A DNA stretch of 64,000 nucleotides from Streptomyces sp. MST-110588. Lineage in GTDB: Bacteria > Actinomycetota > Actinomycetes > Streptomycetales > Streptomycetaceae. The notes below the pieces were generated by a model. It made no database searches. It was given only the letters and a program-made list of their open reading frames with translations, and had not been told where the DNA came from. Below are positions 43,547-52,208 of this stretch, piece by piece. A program made the translations under genes and the position numbers. Every line of letters begins with the position of its first letter. Within the stretch, counting starts at the first letter, position 1. The DNA lies in the NCBI RefSeq assembly GCF_022695595.1, contig NZ_CP074380.1, positions 1,488,001-1,552,000 on the forward strand, read 5' to 3'.

Positions 43547-43668
43547 GGCCGAAACCGACGGCGTTGTGCCGGGTTCGGCCGAGCCTGTCCGGGTGCCTCT
43601 GCGTCCGTCACGACGGCCCGGCTCGGCCCGCCCTCCGTTTCCGCCCGTCCGGCGCGGGAACGGAGGGC
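43547..43668. terminator. Two consecutive hairpins between convergent genes
   Basis: The first is GGCCGAAACC (43547-43556) with GGGTTCGGCC (43571-43580), one mismatch. The second is stronger: 15-bp arms GCCCTCCGTTTCCGC (43630-43644) and GCGGGAACGGAGGGC (43654-43668) with one mismatch and a 9-nt loop. Both convergent transcripts would read into them, so a bidirectional terminator is likely. A GCTATATGCGC direct repeat follows at 43674-43695. Confidence 0.65.
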
Positions 43669-43742
43669 GGCCCGCTATATGCGCGCTATATGCGCGCCGT
43701 AGACGCGCGGTACCGGCCACGCGGCGCGGTGGCTCGGAGCCG

Positions 43743-44702
43743 TCAGTGCGGATGGCGCACCGCGGACAGGTGGCCGCGGGCGATGCGTTCGGCGACCGCG
43801 TACTCCTGGGAGATCAGCGCGTCCAGCAGCGCGGTGTGCTCCGAGGCGTCGGCCAGCAGCTCGGCCGTACGGACCGGCGACCGGCCGCCGACCGGCCACT
43901 GCGTGCGCCGGTGCAGATCGTCGGCGACCTGTACGAGCTGGCGGTTCCCCGTCAGGGCGAGCATCGCGTGGTGGAAGGCGCGGTCCGCCTCCGCATAGCC
44001 GACGCGGTCGCCGTGGGCGGCGTGCGCCACCGTCGCGGCGGCCAGCGGGCGCAGTTCCTCCCAGCGCTCGGCCGGGAGCGTACGGGCCAGCCGCAGCACC
44101 GCCGGCACCTCCAGCATGGCGCGGACCTCGGCCAGCTCCGCGAGGTCGCGCGGGCTGCGCTCGGCGACGCGGAAGCCGCGGTTGAGGACGACCTCGACGG
44201 CGCCCTCGCCCGCAAGCTGCTGCATGGCCTCGCGTACGGGGGTGGCGGATACCCCGAAGCGCTCGGCGAGCGCGGGTGCGGAGTAGACGTCGCCGGGAGT
44301 CAGCTCGCCGGCGAGGAGCGCCTCGCGCAGGGCCGCCAGGACCTGGCCGCGGACGGAGTGCCGCCGGGCCCGCCGCGGTGCGAGGGAGGACGGCCCGGCC
44401 GCCCCGCACCCGTACCCGTCGGTGCCACCGGCTCCGCGCGCACCGGTCGCACCGGCCCCGTTCGCCGTATCGTCTCCCTCCGCCCTACAGGCTCCGTCCG
44501 CCCCACCGGGCACGGCAGCACCTTCGGCCCCATGGTCACGTACACCCGCGGTACGGACGCCCGGCCCGCCCGCGCCACCGCCGTCCTCGGCGTGCTCATG
44601 GGCGAGGGGCCCGACCCCGCCCGGCCCGCCCGGCCCGCCCTGCGCGGGCACCCGCGTACGCAGCCGCGGCTTGCGCTCCGCTCCCGCTCTGCCCTGCTCC
44701 AT
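43743..44702 (-). CDS. GntR-family (FCD-type) transcriptional regulator
   Basis: 319 residues. Residues about 105-170 carry the winged HTH: SVRGQVLAALREALLAGELT, PGDVYSAPALAERFGVSATP, VREAMQQLAGEGAVEVVLNR. The C-terminal all-helical FCD domain follows (LAELAEVRAMLEVPAVLRLA, ADRAFHHAMLALTGNRQLVQ, SEHTALLDALISQEYAVAER) with the metal-binding His positions. The first 100 residues are a Gly/Ala/Arg-rich low-complexity extension. The ATG at 44700-44702 is supported by AGGAGG seven bases upstream, so the extension is translated. FCD regulators sense organic acids; the target is unknown. Confidence 0.85.
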   Translation of the reverse strand: MEQGRAGAERKPRLRTRVPAQGGPGGPGGVGPLAHEHAEDGGGAGGPGVRTAGVRDHGAEGAAVPGGADGACRAEGDDTANGAGATGARGAGGTDGYGCGAAGPSSLAPRRARRHSVRGQVLAALREALLAGELTPGDVYSAPALAERFGVSATPVREAMQQLAGEGAVEVVLNRGFRVAERSPRDLAELAEVRAMLEVPAVLRLARTLPAERWEELRPLAAATVAHAAHGDRVGYAEADRAFHHAMLALTGNRQLVQVADDLHRRTQWPVGGRSPVRTAELLADASEHTALLDALISQEYAVAERIARGHLSAVRHPH

Positions 44703-44785
44703 GGGGATTCCTCCTGACATCCCCAGCACCATAGGCGCCTCCCGCGGCGGTTCACACCTCAAGGGCACCGGGCATACACATCGGA

Positions 44786-44804
44786 TAAGGTAAGGCTTAC
44801 CTGC
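44786..44804 (+). promoter_or_regulatory. DtxR/DmdR-type iron box
   Basis: TAAGGTAAGGCTTACCTGC matches the 19-bp consensus of the actinobacterial iron repressors (TTAGGTTAGSCTAACCTAA) in most positions with dyad symmetry. It lies about 30 bp before the FhuF-like gene, which would thus be derepressed under iron starvation. Confidence 0.85.
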
Positions 44805-44832
44805 CAACGATCGCGATTCGGTGGTCACCCGC

Positions 44833-45672
44833 ATGTCTCCTGCTCTCGCCGCTCCCGCCCGCAGCCACCCCCTCACCAGCGCTTATGCCCGGCTGACCGA
44901 GGTGTTCCCCGGGCTGCGGGTGACCGAATGGGAGACCGCCCCACCCCGTGGAGAGGGCTGGGTCACCGCGGCGGAGCTGGCCTGTGACGAGCGGGCCCGG
45001 GAGGCGTTTCTCGCGTGGGACGACGCGCAGGCGCTGCAAAACTACGGGCAGCGCGCCCGCCCCGACGTCGTCGCCACCTTCGGCCTGCACCGCTACGCCT
45101 GGCCCGCGTGCCTGCTGATCACCGTGCCGTGGTTCCTGCACCGCCGGGTGCCTCGGCTGCCCGTCCAGGACGTGGCCCACCACCGCGAGCTGGGCCGGAT
45201 GGCGGTGCGGGTGCGCTCCTTCGCGTGCCTGCCCGGCGACCCCTTGGCCGGTCTGCCCGGCGCCCGGGTCGTACCGGACGAGGAGGCGCTGCGTACCGAG
45301 GTGCGGGAGGCGGTCGCCGAGCACCTCGGGCCCGTACTGGACGGCTTCCGCCCCCGGATGCGGCGCGGCCCGCGCGCCCTGTGGGGCATGGCCTCGGACG
45401 AGATCGTCGAGGGCCTCTGGTACGTGGGTCACCTGCTCGGCGAGGAGCCGCGCGCGGTGGCCGAGCTGGCGCGGCTGCTGCCGGGCGGCACCGCGCCGTA
45501 CGTGAAGGGCGCCGCGTTCCGCGAGCTGACCGGCCCCGGCGGCGAGGCGCTGGCCACCCGGGACCGGGCGAGCTGCTGCATGTTCTACACCCTGCGCCCC
45601 GAGGACACGTGCGTCACCTGCCCGCGTACGTGCGACGCGGACCGCGTCAAGCGCCTCACGGCCGCCGCCTGA
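44833..45672 (+). CDS. FhuF-like (2Fe-2S) ferric siderophore reductase family protein
   Basis: 279 residues from the ATG at 44833 (a GTG at 44821 is an alternative). The C-terminus carries the diagnostic cluster ligands: RASCCMFYTLRPEDTCVTCP then RTC, that is C-C-x(10)-C-x(2)-C as in FhuF. The preceding region (RYAWPACLLITVPWFLHRRV, GLWYVGHLLGEEPRAVAELA) fits IucA/FhuF-type reductases. It probably reduces Fe3+-siderophores in the cytosol to release iron. The upstream iron box gives independent support for a role in iron uptake. No siderophore synthesis or transport genes lie nearby. Confidence 0.88.
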   Translation: MSPALAAPARSHPLTSAYARLTEVFPGLRVTEWETAPPRGEGWVTAAELACDERAREAFLAWDDAQALQNYGQRARPDVVATFGLHRYAWPACLLITVPWFLHRRVPRLPVQDVAHHRELGRMAVRVRSFACLPGDPLAGLPGARVVPDEEALRTEVREAVAEHLGPVLDGFRPRMRRGPRALWGMASDEIVEGLWYVGHLLGEEPRAVAELARLLPGGTAPYVKGAAFRELTGPGGEALATRDRASCCMFYTLRPEDTCVTCPRTCDADRVKRLTAAA

Positions 45673-45807
45673 CCCGTACGCCGTCATGATCGCGGCCGGC
45701 GTCCGGCCCGTAGGCCGTCATGGTCCCAACTGTCACAGGACCTCACTTCGCCCGCCCCTCATGCCACCCGCCGAGCGGAGGGAATCGAACGCAACTGGCC
45801 CCTTTCC

Positions 45808-45835
45808 TAGGTGAGTTCGATCGGAAACGCACCTA
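45808..45835 (+). promoter_or_regulatory. Interrupted palindrome upstream of the DUF2637 gene
   Basis: TAGGTG (45808-45813) and CACCTA (45830-45835) flank a near-symmetric core GTTCGATCGGAAAC. It lies 123 bp before the DUF2637 start in an otherwise gene-free 286-bp interval, which also has a duplicated CGTCATG block at 45682-45724. Possibly an operator or transcript hairpin; the regulator is unknown. Confidence 0.5.
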
Positions 45836-45958
45836 TCCGTAGGTCCCTGGCCTCACTTGACGCCCTCTTGCCACGAAACCCCCAGCGGGCACGGCCGATT
45901 CCGTCAGGATGTCGCGCGAAACCGTGTAGGTGAGTAGCGCGATGTGAGGGATCCCAGA

Positions 45959-47080
45959 ATGAGAATGACCGACATATCACTGAATTGGCTGGTTCCGGGG
46001 GCCCTGCTGCTCTTCGGTGTGTCAGCGGCGGTGGTCGTCGTCCTGCGGGGCAGGCGCGCGGCCGACGCCGCCGGCGGCGAGGACTCCTGGGAGCGCAGCG
46101 AGGAGCGCCGCCGCCGCAAGGAGGCCGTGTACGGCACCGCCTCCTACCTGCTGCTGTTCTGCTGTGCGGCGGTCGCCGCGGCCCTGTCCTTCCACGGGCT
46201 GGTCGGCTTCGGCATGACCAACCTCAACCTCTCCGGGGGCTGGGAATACCTGGTGCCCTTCGGGCTCGACGGGGCCGCGATGTTCTGCTCGGTGCTGGCC
46301 GTACGGGAGGCCAGCCACGGCGATGCGGCGCTCGGGTCGCGGCTGCTGGTGTGGACGTTCGCGGGGGCCGCCGCCTGGTTCAACTGGGTGCACGCGCCCA
46401 GGGGGACGGGGCACGACGGCGCCCCGCAGTTCTTCGCCGGGATGTCGCTGTCGGCCGCGGTCCTCTTCGACCGGGCGCTCAAACAGACCCGCCGGGCGGC
46501 GCTGCGCGAGCAGGGCCTGGTGCCGCGCCCGTTGCCGCAGATCCGTATCGTGCGCTGGCTGCGGGCGCCCCGGGAGACCTTCGCCGCGTGGTCGCTGATG
46601 CTGCTGGAAGGCGTACGCACGCTGGACGAGGCCGTGGAGGAGGTACGGGAGGACCGCCGGCAGAAGGAGCAGAACCGTCACCGCAGGCGGGAGCGGAACC
46701 GGCTCGACCGGGCCCGGATCAAGGCGATCAACCGCCAGCACCGGTCGTGGAGGCTGGGCCGCGCCGGGCGGCAACTGGAGGTGTCGGCCGGCTCTGCCGC
46801 CGCCGGGCAGCAGATCGGCGCGGAACCCGCCATAACCGGCGAACCGGAACCTGTGCCGCCGCCTGGACGCATTCCCGTAGGGGCCGCCGGCTCCCCGCCT
46901 TTTTCCAGCTCCCGCCCGGCTCTCAAGGCCGTGGCGGGCGCCGACACTGAGACGGTGGCCACGTCTGCCGCGGCGCGGCAGCGGACCGTGGACCTGACCG
47001 CCGAGGACGACACCCAGGCACTGCCGCGGCTGGACTCGTTGGAGGAGAAACTCGCCGCGATCGAGCGGCAGTTCGGCTGA
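45959..47080 (+). CDS. DUF2637 family membrane protein
   Basis: 373 residues from the ATG at 45959 (GAGGGA seven bases upstream; a second ATG two codons later). Five hydrophobic helices: NWLVPGALLLFGVSAAVVVV, ASYLLLFCCAAVAAALSFHG, GLDGAAMFCSVLAVREASHG, LLVWTFAGAAAWFNWVHAPR, FFAGMSLSAAVLFDRALKQT. The conserved WEYLVPFGLDG and WFNWVHAPRG are characteristic of DUF2637/SpdB-like proteins associated with actinomycete plasmid transfer and chromosomal relatives. The C-terminal half is a basic helical region (RRQKEQNRHRRRERNRLDRA) and an Ala/Pro-rich cytosolic tail. Function unproven; convergent with the anti-sigma-type gene. Confidence 0.82.
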   Translation: MRMTDISLNWLVPGALLLFGVSAAVVVVLRGRRAADAAGGEDSWERSEERRRRKEAVYGTASYLLLFCCAAVAAALSFHGLVGFGMTNLNLSGGWEYLVPFGLDGAAMFCSVLAVREASHGDAALGSRLLVWTFAGAAAWFNWVHAPRGTGHDGAPQFFAGMSLSAAVLFDRALKQTRRAALREQGLVPRPLPQIRIVRWLRAPRETFAAWSLMLLEGVRTLDEAVEEVREDRRQKEQNRHRRRERNRLDRARIKAINRQHRSWRLGRAGRQLEVSAGSAAAGQQIGAEPAITGEPEPVPPPGRIPVGAAGSPPFSSSRPALKAVAGADTETVATSAAARQRTVDLTAEDDTQALPRLDSLEEKLAAIERQFG

Positions 47081-47211
47081 CCCACGGCGGACCGGCGATC
47101 CGGGCCCGGGCAGGGCGGCCGGGGGTCGGCCGTACGCGACAGGCGTACGTGGCGGCCGGCCGTGTGTACCAGGCCGTACGTACCAGACGTACGCGCTTTG
47201 GCCCCGGACCG

Positions 47212-47666
47212 TCAGGCCGGTCCGCCGCCCAGCTCGAACCACACGCACTTGCCCACGCCGTGCGCCCGCACCCCCACGCGTCCGCGAGGGAGTGCACCAG
47301 CATCAGCCCTCTTCCGGAGGTGCCGTCCGACGAAGGCGGACGCAATTTCGGGCGCCGGGAGACGAAATCCCGGACCTCCACGCGCAGCCGGTCGGTGAGC
47401 GTGGCGGTGACGACAGCGCCCCCGTTCGTATGCACGAGGGCGTTGGTGACCAATTCGCTGGTGAGCAGTTCGGCAATGTCCGAACGTCCTTTGTCCCCCC
47501 AATGGCGCAGCAGTTGCCGCAGTTCGTCGCGGACTTCGGCGACCGCCGTCAGATCCGAGTGGCCCAGCTTGCGCTCCAGCACCCCGGCTTTCCGCCCATC
47601 GGTGATCCCCTCGCGTCCGCCGATCCACCCTTCCCGTTCCTGGCGCCGCACAGACTGACGCTTCAT
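47212..47666 (-). pseudogene. ATP-binding (anti-sigma-factor-type HATPase) protein, frameshifted near its end
   Basis: 151 residues if corrected. The GHKL fold shows DLTAVAEVRDELRQLLRHWG, IAELLTSELVTNALVHTNGG (N-box) and TSGRGLMLVHSLADAWG (G1/G2 box). After TrpGly the reading frame shifts: the expected end VRAHGVGKCVWFELGGGPA is found in another frame, reached by adding one G to the run of five G's on the minus strand near 47263-47267. As written, the protein runs on into non-homologous sequence to 46923, overlapping the opposite gene. Members of this class (RsbW/SpoIIAB-like) control sigma factors or sense stress. Probably a base-calling error. Confidence 0.8.
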
Positions 47667-47927
47667 CCTCCCCGCCCCGAGCGCTCCCTTGTCGTTCTCC
47701 CTCGAACAGCTTCACGGAAATGCATGCCCACCGGGCCCGGCGCCATGCTTCGGGTTTGTCCGCCGTCCCCCTTTCGCCCTGGTGCCGACAGCCTCACGAC
47801 CGCGCCCGTTTCTCGCCCCACGGCGCGCCGCTGACCTGCCACGCGCTCCCGGCAACGGGGTGATCAGGCCGTTTGCGCCGGGGCGCCGCCCCCGCCCGTA
47901 CCCCCGTCGGGGAATGGCCGCCGACTC
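47667..47927. other. Intergenic region between the HATPase and PoxB genes
   Basis: 261 bp with no supported gene. It holds the HATPase promoter on one side and the PoxB 3' end on the other. No clear hairpin with a T-tract was seen. Confidence 0.4.
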
Positions 47928-49670
47928 CTAAATACGCGGAATATTGCGCAGGTTCGAGCGGGCCATCTGCAGCATTCGGCCGACGCCGCCCTCCAGCACG
48001 ATCTTGCCGGCCGACAGCGCGAAGCCGGTCACCATGTCCCTGCTGATCTTCGGCGGAATGGAGAGCGCGTTCGGGTCGGTGACGATGTCCACCAGCGCCG
48101 GGCCCTTGTGCCGGAAGGCGTCCCGCAGCGCACCCCGTACCTGCTTGGGCTTTTCGACCCGTACGCCGTACGCGCCGGCCGCCGTCGCGATCGCCGCGAA
48201 GTCCGGGTTGCGGTTGCCGGTGCCGTGCGAGGGCAGCCCCGCGACCAGCATCTCCAGCTCGACCATGGCCAGGGAGGAGTTGTTGAACAGGACGACCTTC
48301 ACCGGCAGGTCGTACTGGGCCAGGGTGAGGAAGTCGCCCATCAGCATCGCGAACCCGCCGTCGCCGGACATCGAGACGACCTGGCGGCGGCGGTCGGTGA
48401 GCTGCGCGCCGATCGCCTGCGGCAGCGCGTTGGCCATCGAGCCGTGGGTGAACGAGCCGATCACCCGGCGGCGGCCGTTGGGGGTGAGATAGCGGGCCGC
48501 CCATACGTTGCACATACCCGTGTCGACGGTGAAGACCGCGTCGTCCGCGGCCTCCTCGTCCAGGACCGAGGCGACGTACTCGGGATGGATGGGGGTGTGC
48601 TTCTCCACCTTGCGGGTGTAGGCGGAGACCACGCCCTCCAGCGCGTCGGCGTGCTTCTTGAGCATCCGGTCCAGGAACTTGCGGCTGCTCTTGGCCCGCA
48701 CCCGGGGCGTCAGACAGCGCAGCGTCTCGCGGACGTCGCCCCAGACGGCGAGGTCGAGCTTGGAGCGGCGGCCCAGGTGCTCGGGGCGTACGTCGACCTG
48801 GGCGATCTTGACGTCGTCGGGGAGGAAGGCGTTGTACGGGAAGTCCGTGCCGAGCAGGATCAGCAGGTCGCACTCGTGGGTGGCCTCGTACGCGGCTCCG
48901 TACCCCAGCAGGCCGCTCATACCAACGTCGTACGGATTGTCGTACTGGATCCATTCCTTGCCGCGCAGCGCGTGGCCGACCGGGGCCTTGAGGCGCTCGG
49001 CGAACGCCATCACCTCGGCGTGCGCGCCGGCCGTGCCGCTGCCGCAGAACAGCGTGACCTTGTCCGCCGCGTCGATCATGCGGGCCAGCTCGTCGATCTC
49101 GGCGTCCCCGGGCCGTACGGACGGGCGCGTGGTGACCAGGGCGTGTTCGATCGCGCGCTCGGGCGCCGGCTCGGCGGCGATGTCGCCGGGCAGCGAGACC
49201 ACCGAGACGCCGCTGCGCCCGACGGCGTTCTGCACGGCGGTCTGCAGGACCCGCGGCATCTGCTGGGGGCTGGAGATCAGCTCGCAGTAGTGGCTGCACT
49301 CGGTGAACAGGCGGTCGGGGTGGGTCTCCTGGAAGAAACCGGTGCCGATCTCGCTGGAAGGGATGTGGGAGGCGAGGGCGAGGACCGGGGCCATGGAGCG
49401 GTGGGCGTCATAGAGACCGTTGATGAGGTGGAGGTTGCCGGGGCCGCAGGAGCCGGCGCAGGCGGCGAGCCGGCCGGTGATCTGCGCCTCGGCGCCGGCC
49501 GCGAAGGCCGCGGCCTCCTCGTGGCGGACATGGACCCAGTCGATGCCCGCGGTGCGGCGGACCGCGTCGACCACGGGGTTGAGGCTGTCGCCGACGACTC
49601 CGTAGAGCCGCTGCACCCCCGCGCGGACCAGGATGTCCACGAACTGCTCGGCCACGGTCTGTTTCGCCAT
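47928..49670 (-). CDS. poxB: Thiamine-diphosphate-dependent pyruvate oxidase/dehydrogenase (PoxB-like)
   Basis: 580 residues with the three-domain TPP-enzyme layout. The PYR domain has YGVVGDSLNPVVDAVRR and VRHEEAAAFAAGAEAQITGR (catalytic Glu). The central FAD/Rossmann domain has KVTLFCGSGTAGAHAEVMAF and IAQVDVRPEHLGRRSKLDLA. The PP domain has SMSGDGGFAMLMGDFLTLAQ then LPVKVVLFNNSSLAM (GDG...NN). It converts pyruvate to acetate + CO2 with quinone or FAD as acceptor. The C-terminal residues after position 535 resemble the membrane-binding tail region of PoxB but are short. The start ATG follows AGGAGCGAG. Upstream to 49859 are GGGCCTGCTG and GTGTGAGT repeats. Confidence 0.9.
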   Translation of the reverse strand: MAKQTVAEQFVDILVRAGVQRLYGVVGDSLNPVVDAVRRTAGIDWVHVRHEEAAAFAAGAEAQITGRLAACAGSCGPGNLHLINGLYDAHRSMAPVLALASHIPSSEIGTGFFQETHPDRLFTECSHYCELISSPQQMPRVLQTAVQNAVGRSGVSVVSLPGDIAAEPAPERAIEHALVTTRPSVRPGDAEIDELARMIDAADKVTLFCGSGTAGAHAEVMAFAERLKAPVGHALRGKEWIQYDNPYDVGMSGLLGYGAAYEATHECDLLILLGTDFPYNAFLPDDVKIAQVDVRPEHLGRRSKLDLAVWGDVRETLRCLTPRVRAKSSRKFLDRMLKKHADALEGVVSAYTRKVEKHTPIHPEYVASVLDEEAADDAVFTVDTGMCNVWAARYLTPNGRRRVIGSFTHGSMANALPQAIGAQLTDRRRQVVSMSGDGGFAMLMGDFLTLAQYDLPVKVVLFNNSSLAMVELEMLVAGLPSHGTGNRNPDFAAIATAAGAYGVRVEKPKQVRGALRDAFRHKGPALVDIVTDPNALSIPPKISRDMVTGFALSAGKIVLEGGVGRMLQMARSNLRNIPRI

Positions 49671-49859
49671 GTCGCGCTCGCTCCTTCGGACCTGCTTCTT
49701 GGGACGCTCTGCTCGGGGCCTGCTGGTTCGGGCCTGCTGCTTCGGGCCTCGCGTGGGGCCTTGCCGGGGCCCCGCTTCGGACCTCTGCCGGGATGTCGCC
49801 TGGGGGTGACTCCTGTGGGTGACTCGTGTGAGTAACGCGTGTGAGTGACGCGTGTGGCG

Positions 49860-51586
49860 TCAGCGCTCCTCAGGTGCCCACTGACCGGCGGCGTACGCCT
49901 CCCACACCGCGACGGCCGTACGGTCCCGGGCGTACCCCTCGGCCGGGAGCTGCGCGTCGGCGAGGAAGTCCGCGAGCTCAGGCGGCGCGGCGACCGCCCA
50001 CCGCCGGGCCAGCCGCCCCGCGAAGTCCGGCTCGCGGCTCAGCGGCTCGGCCAGCCCGGCGCTGCACAGCAGCAGCGTGTCCCCGGGGCGGGCGACGCAG
50101 GCGCGGAAGAGGAAGGGGCCGGGCCCGGCGCGGGGTGCGGCGGCGGGTGCCGGGGGCCACTGCTCGGCGTACGCGTACGGATCCTGGGGGACGCCGGGAG
50201 GCGGCAGCAGGCCGGGGACCAGCAGTGGGCCGGACTGTCCGGGGGGCACGGAGAGGCCGGCCCCGGAGCCGGCGGCCGGGCCGCCCACCGAGTCGTCCTG
50301 TGCCGGATCCGGTTCCAGGTCCTGCCGGACGCCGTCCCGCAGCCGGAACAGGCCGCCCCGGCCGGCGCCGAAGAACACCCGGGTGCGGCAGTCGGGGTCG
50401 GCGGGCAGGAGGAGGCAGCGCAGCGCGGCCGTATACCGCTCCGGGTCCGTCCCCAGCTCGCCGGCCCGGGCCCGCAGCCTGCCGAACCCGCGGTCGGTGA
50501 GCCGTCGCAGGCCGGACTTCAGTGCGTCACTGTTGCCGGCCAGGACGTCTTCGGCCAGCCGGGCGCGGCTGCGCCCGACGGCGCCGGCGATCCAGCGGCA
50601 GACGTCCCGGGCGGCGCGGGGAGCGGTGTCCCCGGTGTCTCCGGTGTTCCCGGTGTCCCTGGTGTTCCCTGTGCCCCCGGTGCTTCCGGTGCTCCCTGCG
50701 CTCCCGGTGGCGACGGCGACCAGGACGAGCGCCTGCCGCCCCGTACCGAACCGGGCGGTGAGCAGCGCGTCCGCACGCGCCCTGCCGTGCTTCCGGGCGG
50801 CGGCGCCGCGCACCGAGACCGCGCGCAGGGCCCACGTCCCGTATTGGGCGCCCTCCAGCTCGCAGTCCGGTACGAGGTCGTCGGGCGCGGCGGGGTCGGC
50901 GGCGGCCAGGGCCGCCGGGGCGACCACGGCGACCGTGGCGGGCCGGGACGGGGTGAAGCCCGGGGCGGGCCGGTACGAGACGGGGTCCGGGGCGGAGGCA
51001 GGGGCGGTCTCGGGTACGGGACCGGGCCGAGGTGCAGGAGCGGGATCCGGGCAGGGCCGAGGTGCCGGAGCCGGGTCCGGGCGGGGCTCGGCCCGGGGGC
51101 CGGGGCCCGGCTCAGGTGGGCCGGGGTCGAGCGGTGGCGCCTCCATCCCCACCGGGCCGGGGGTCACGTCCGGTATCGGCAGGTCCGGAGTGGGGGCCGG
51201 GGCCGGGACCGGGCCCGCGTCCACCTTCGGCCCCAGCTCCGGCCCGGAGGGAGCGGGCGCCTCACCCGACGAGTCCGGCCCGTCCGGAGGAGACGACCCG
51301 TCCGGAGGGGACGGTTCGTCCGGAGGGGACGGTTCGTCCGAAGAGGGCAGGCCGTCCGGAGTCAGGGGCGGCGCCACCGCACGGAACGCGGAGTCCACGT
51401 GGTCGTCGAGCGAGGCCCGGAGCACGTCCCCGACGGCGGCGGGATCCGGGTCCCGGGCGACGGCGCCGACACCGGCCCCGACCCGGCCCCATCGTCCTCA
51501 ACCTCGTCGTCATCCTCATCCTCGTCCTCGTACAACTCCCGCCACCAGTCGTCCTCGTGGCCGGACTGGTCCGCCTGCTGGCTCAT
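49860..51586 (-). CDS. PP2C-like phosphatase-domain protein with Pro-rich region, frameshifted near the N-terminus
   Basis: 575 residues if one base is restored. The N-terminus (MSQQADQSGHEDDWWRELYE then an acidic DEDEDDDEVEDDG run) starts at 51586. It connects to the main frame (ARDPDPAAVGDVLRASLDD onward) only if one G is added to the four G's at 51487-51490. A 120-residue Pro/Gly/Ala-rich section follows. The C-terminal half is a divergent PP2C fold: CELEGAQYGTWALRAVSVRG, ARADALLTARFGTGRQALVL, VAVATG, RVFFGAGRGGLFRLRDGVRQ, ACVARPGDTLLLCSAGLAEP. Few of the usual metal-binding Asp residues are evident, so activity is uncertain. A Gly-Asn-Thr-Asp repeat interrupts the fold. Divergent from the DUF456 gene. 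Confidence 0.78.
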
Positions 51587-51697
51587 GGGCCGTATTGTCC
51601 ATGGATGTGCGCCGGGGGAACAGAGCGCACAAAGGGGCCCGCGGCCGGGCGCGGACGCCGGGAAGCGCGTCGGGACACCTTCCGTCAGGCTGGGGCC

Positions 51698-52180
51698 ATG
51701 AGCGTGTGGCAGTTGCTCGCGGTCGGCCTGGTCTTGCTGCTCGGCCTGCTCGGCGTGCTCATCCCGGGGGTGCCCGGCCCGCCGATCGTCTGGGCGGGCG
51801 TGCTGTGGTGGGCGCTGACGGAGCAGTCCGACCCGGCCTGGAGCGTACTGATCGGTGCCACCGGCCTGCTGCTGCTCAACCAGGCACTCATATGGGTGCT
51901 CCCCACTCGCAGCCTGCGCGGTGTCGGAGCGCCCTACCGCACCCTGTTCCTGTCAGGGGTGGCGGGCATCGCGGGGTTCTTCGTCGTGCCCGTCGTGGGG
52001 GCCGTGCTGGGGTCGGTCGGCGGGCTGTACGTCCTGGAGCGGTCCCGGCTGGGCAGTCACGGTGACGCTGCCGCCTCGGTCCGTACGGTGATGCGCTCCG
52101 TCGGCCTGGCCGTCCTGGTCGAACTGCTGTCCTGTCTGCTGGTGGTGGGCGGCTGGCTCTGCGCCGTCGTCCTGAGCTGA
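51698..52180 (+). CDS. DUF456 family integral membrane protein
   Basis: 160 residues with five hydrophobic segments: [100 protein letters not shown]. The glycine-zipper-like [20 protein letters not shown] is the most conserved DUF456 block. No function is known. The ATG at 51698 was chosen because the conserved N-terminus starts there; the upstream frame overlaps the PP2C promoter region. It is divergent from the PP2C-like gene and convergent with Ada-AlkA. Confidence 0.85.
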   Translation: MSVWQLLAVGLVLLLGLLGVLIPGVPGPPIVWAGVLWWALTEQSDPAWSVLIGATGLLLLNQALIWVLPTRSLRGVGAPYRTLFLSGVAGIAGFFVVPVVGAVLGSVGGLYVLERSRLGSHGDAAASVRTVMRSVGLAVLVELLSCLLVVGGWLCAVVLS

Positions 52181-52208
52181 GCCACGGCGGAAACCGCAGT
52201 CGCGCCCC

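Noticed and set aside
44821..44832. GTG start for the FhuF-like protein
   Set aside because: Neither start has a strong ribosome site; the ATG at 44833 fits the usual length better, so the GTG is kept only as an alternative.
45775..45835. GAATCGAACG and GAGTTCGATCGG resemble tRNA T-loop sequences on the two strands
   Set aside because: No acceptor, D-arm or anticodon-arm pairing could be built on either strand; the T-stem bases do not pair.
46923..47211. Extension of the HATPase frame past its normal end
   Set aside because: It overlaps the opposite DUF2637 gene and has no recognisable sequence; the correct C-terminus is in another frame.
47928..49670. Glyoxylate carboligase, expected with hyi and glxR
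   Set aside because: The catalytic Glu block VRHEEAAAFAAGAEAQ and overall sequence are of the pyruvate oxidase type; carboligase lacks this Glu.
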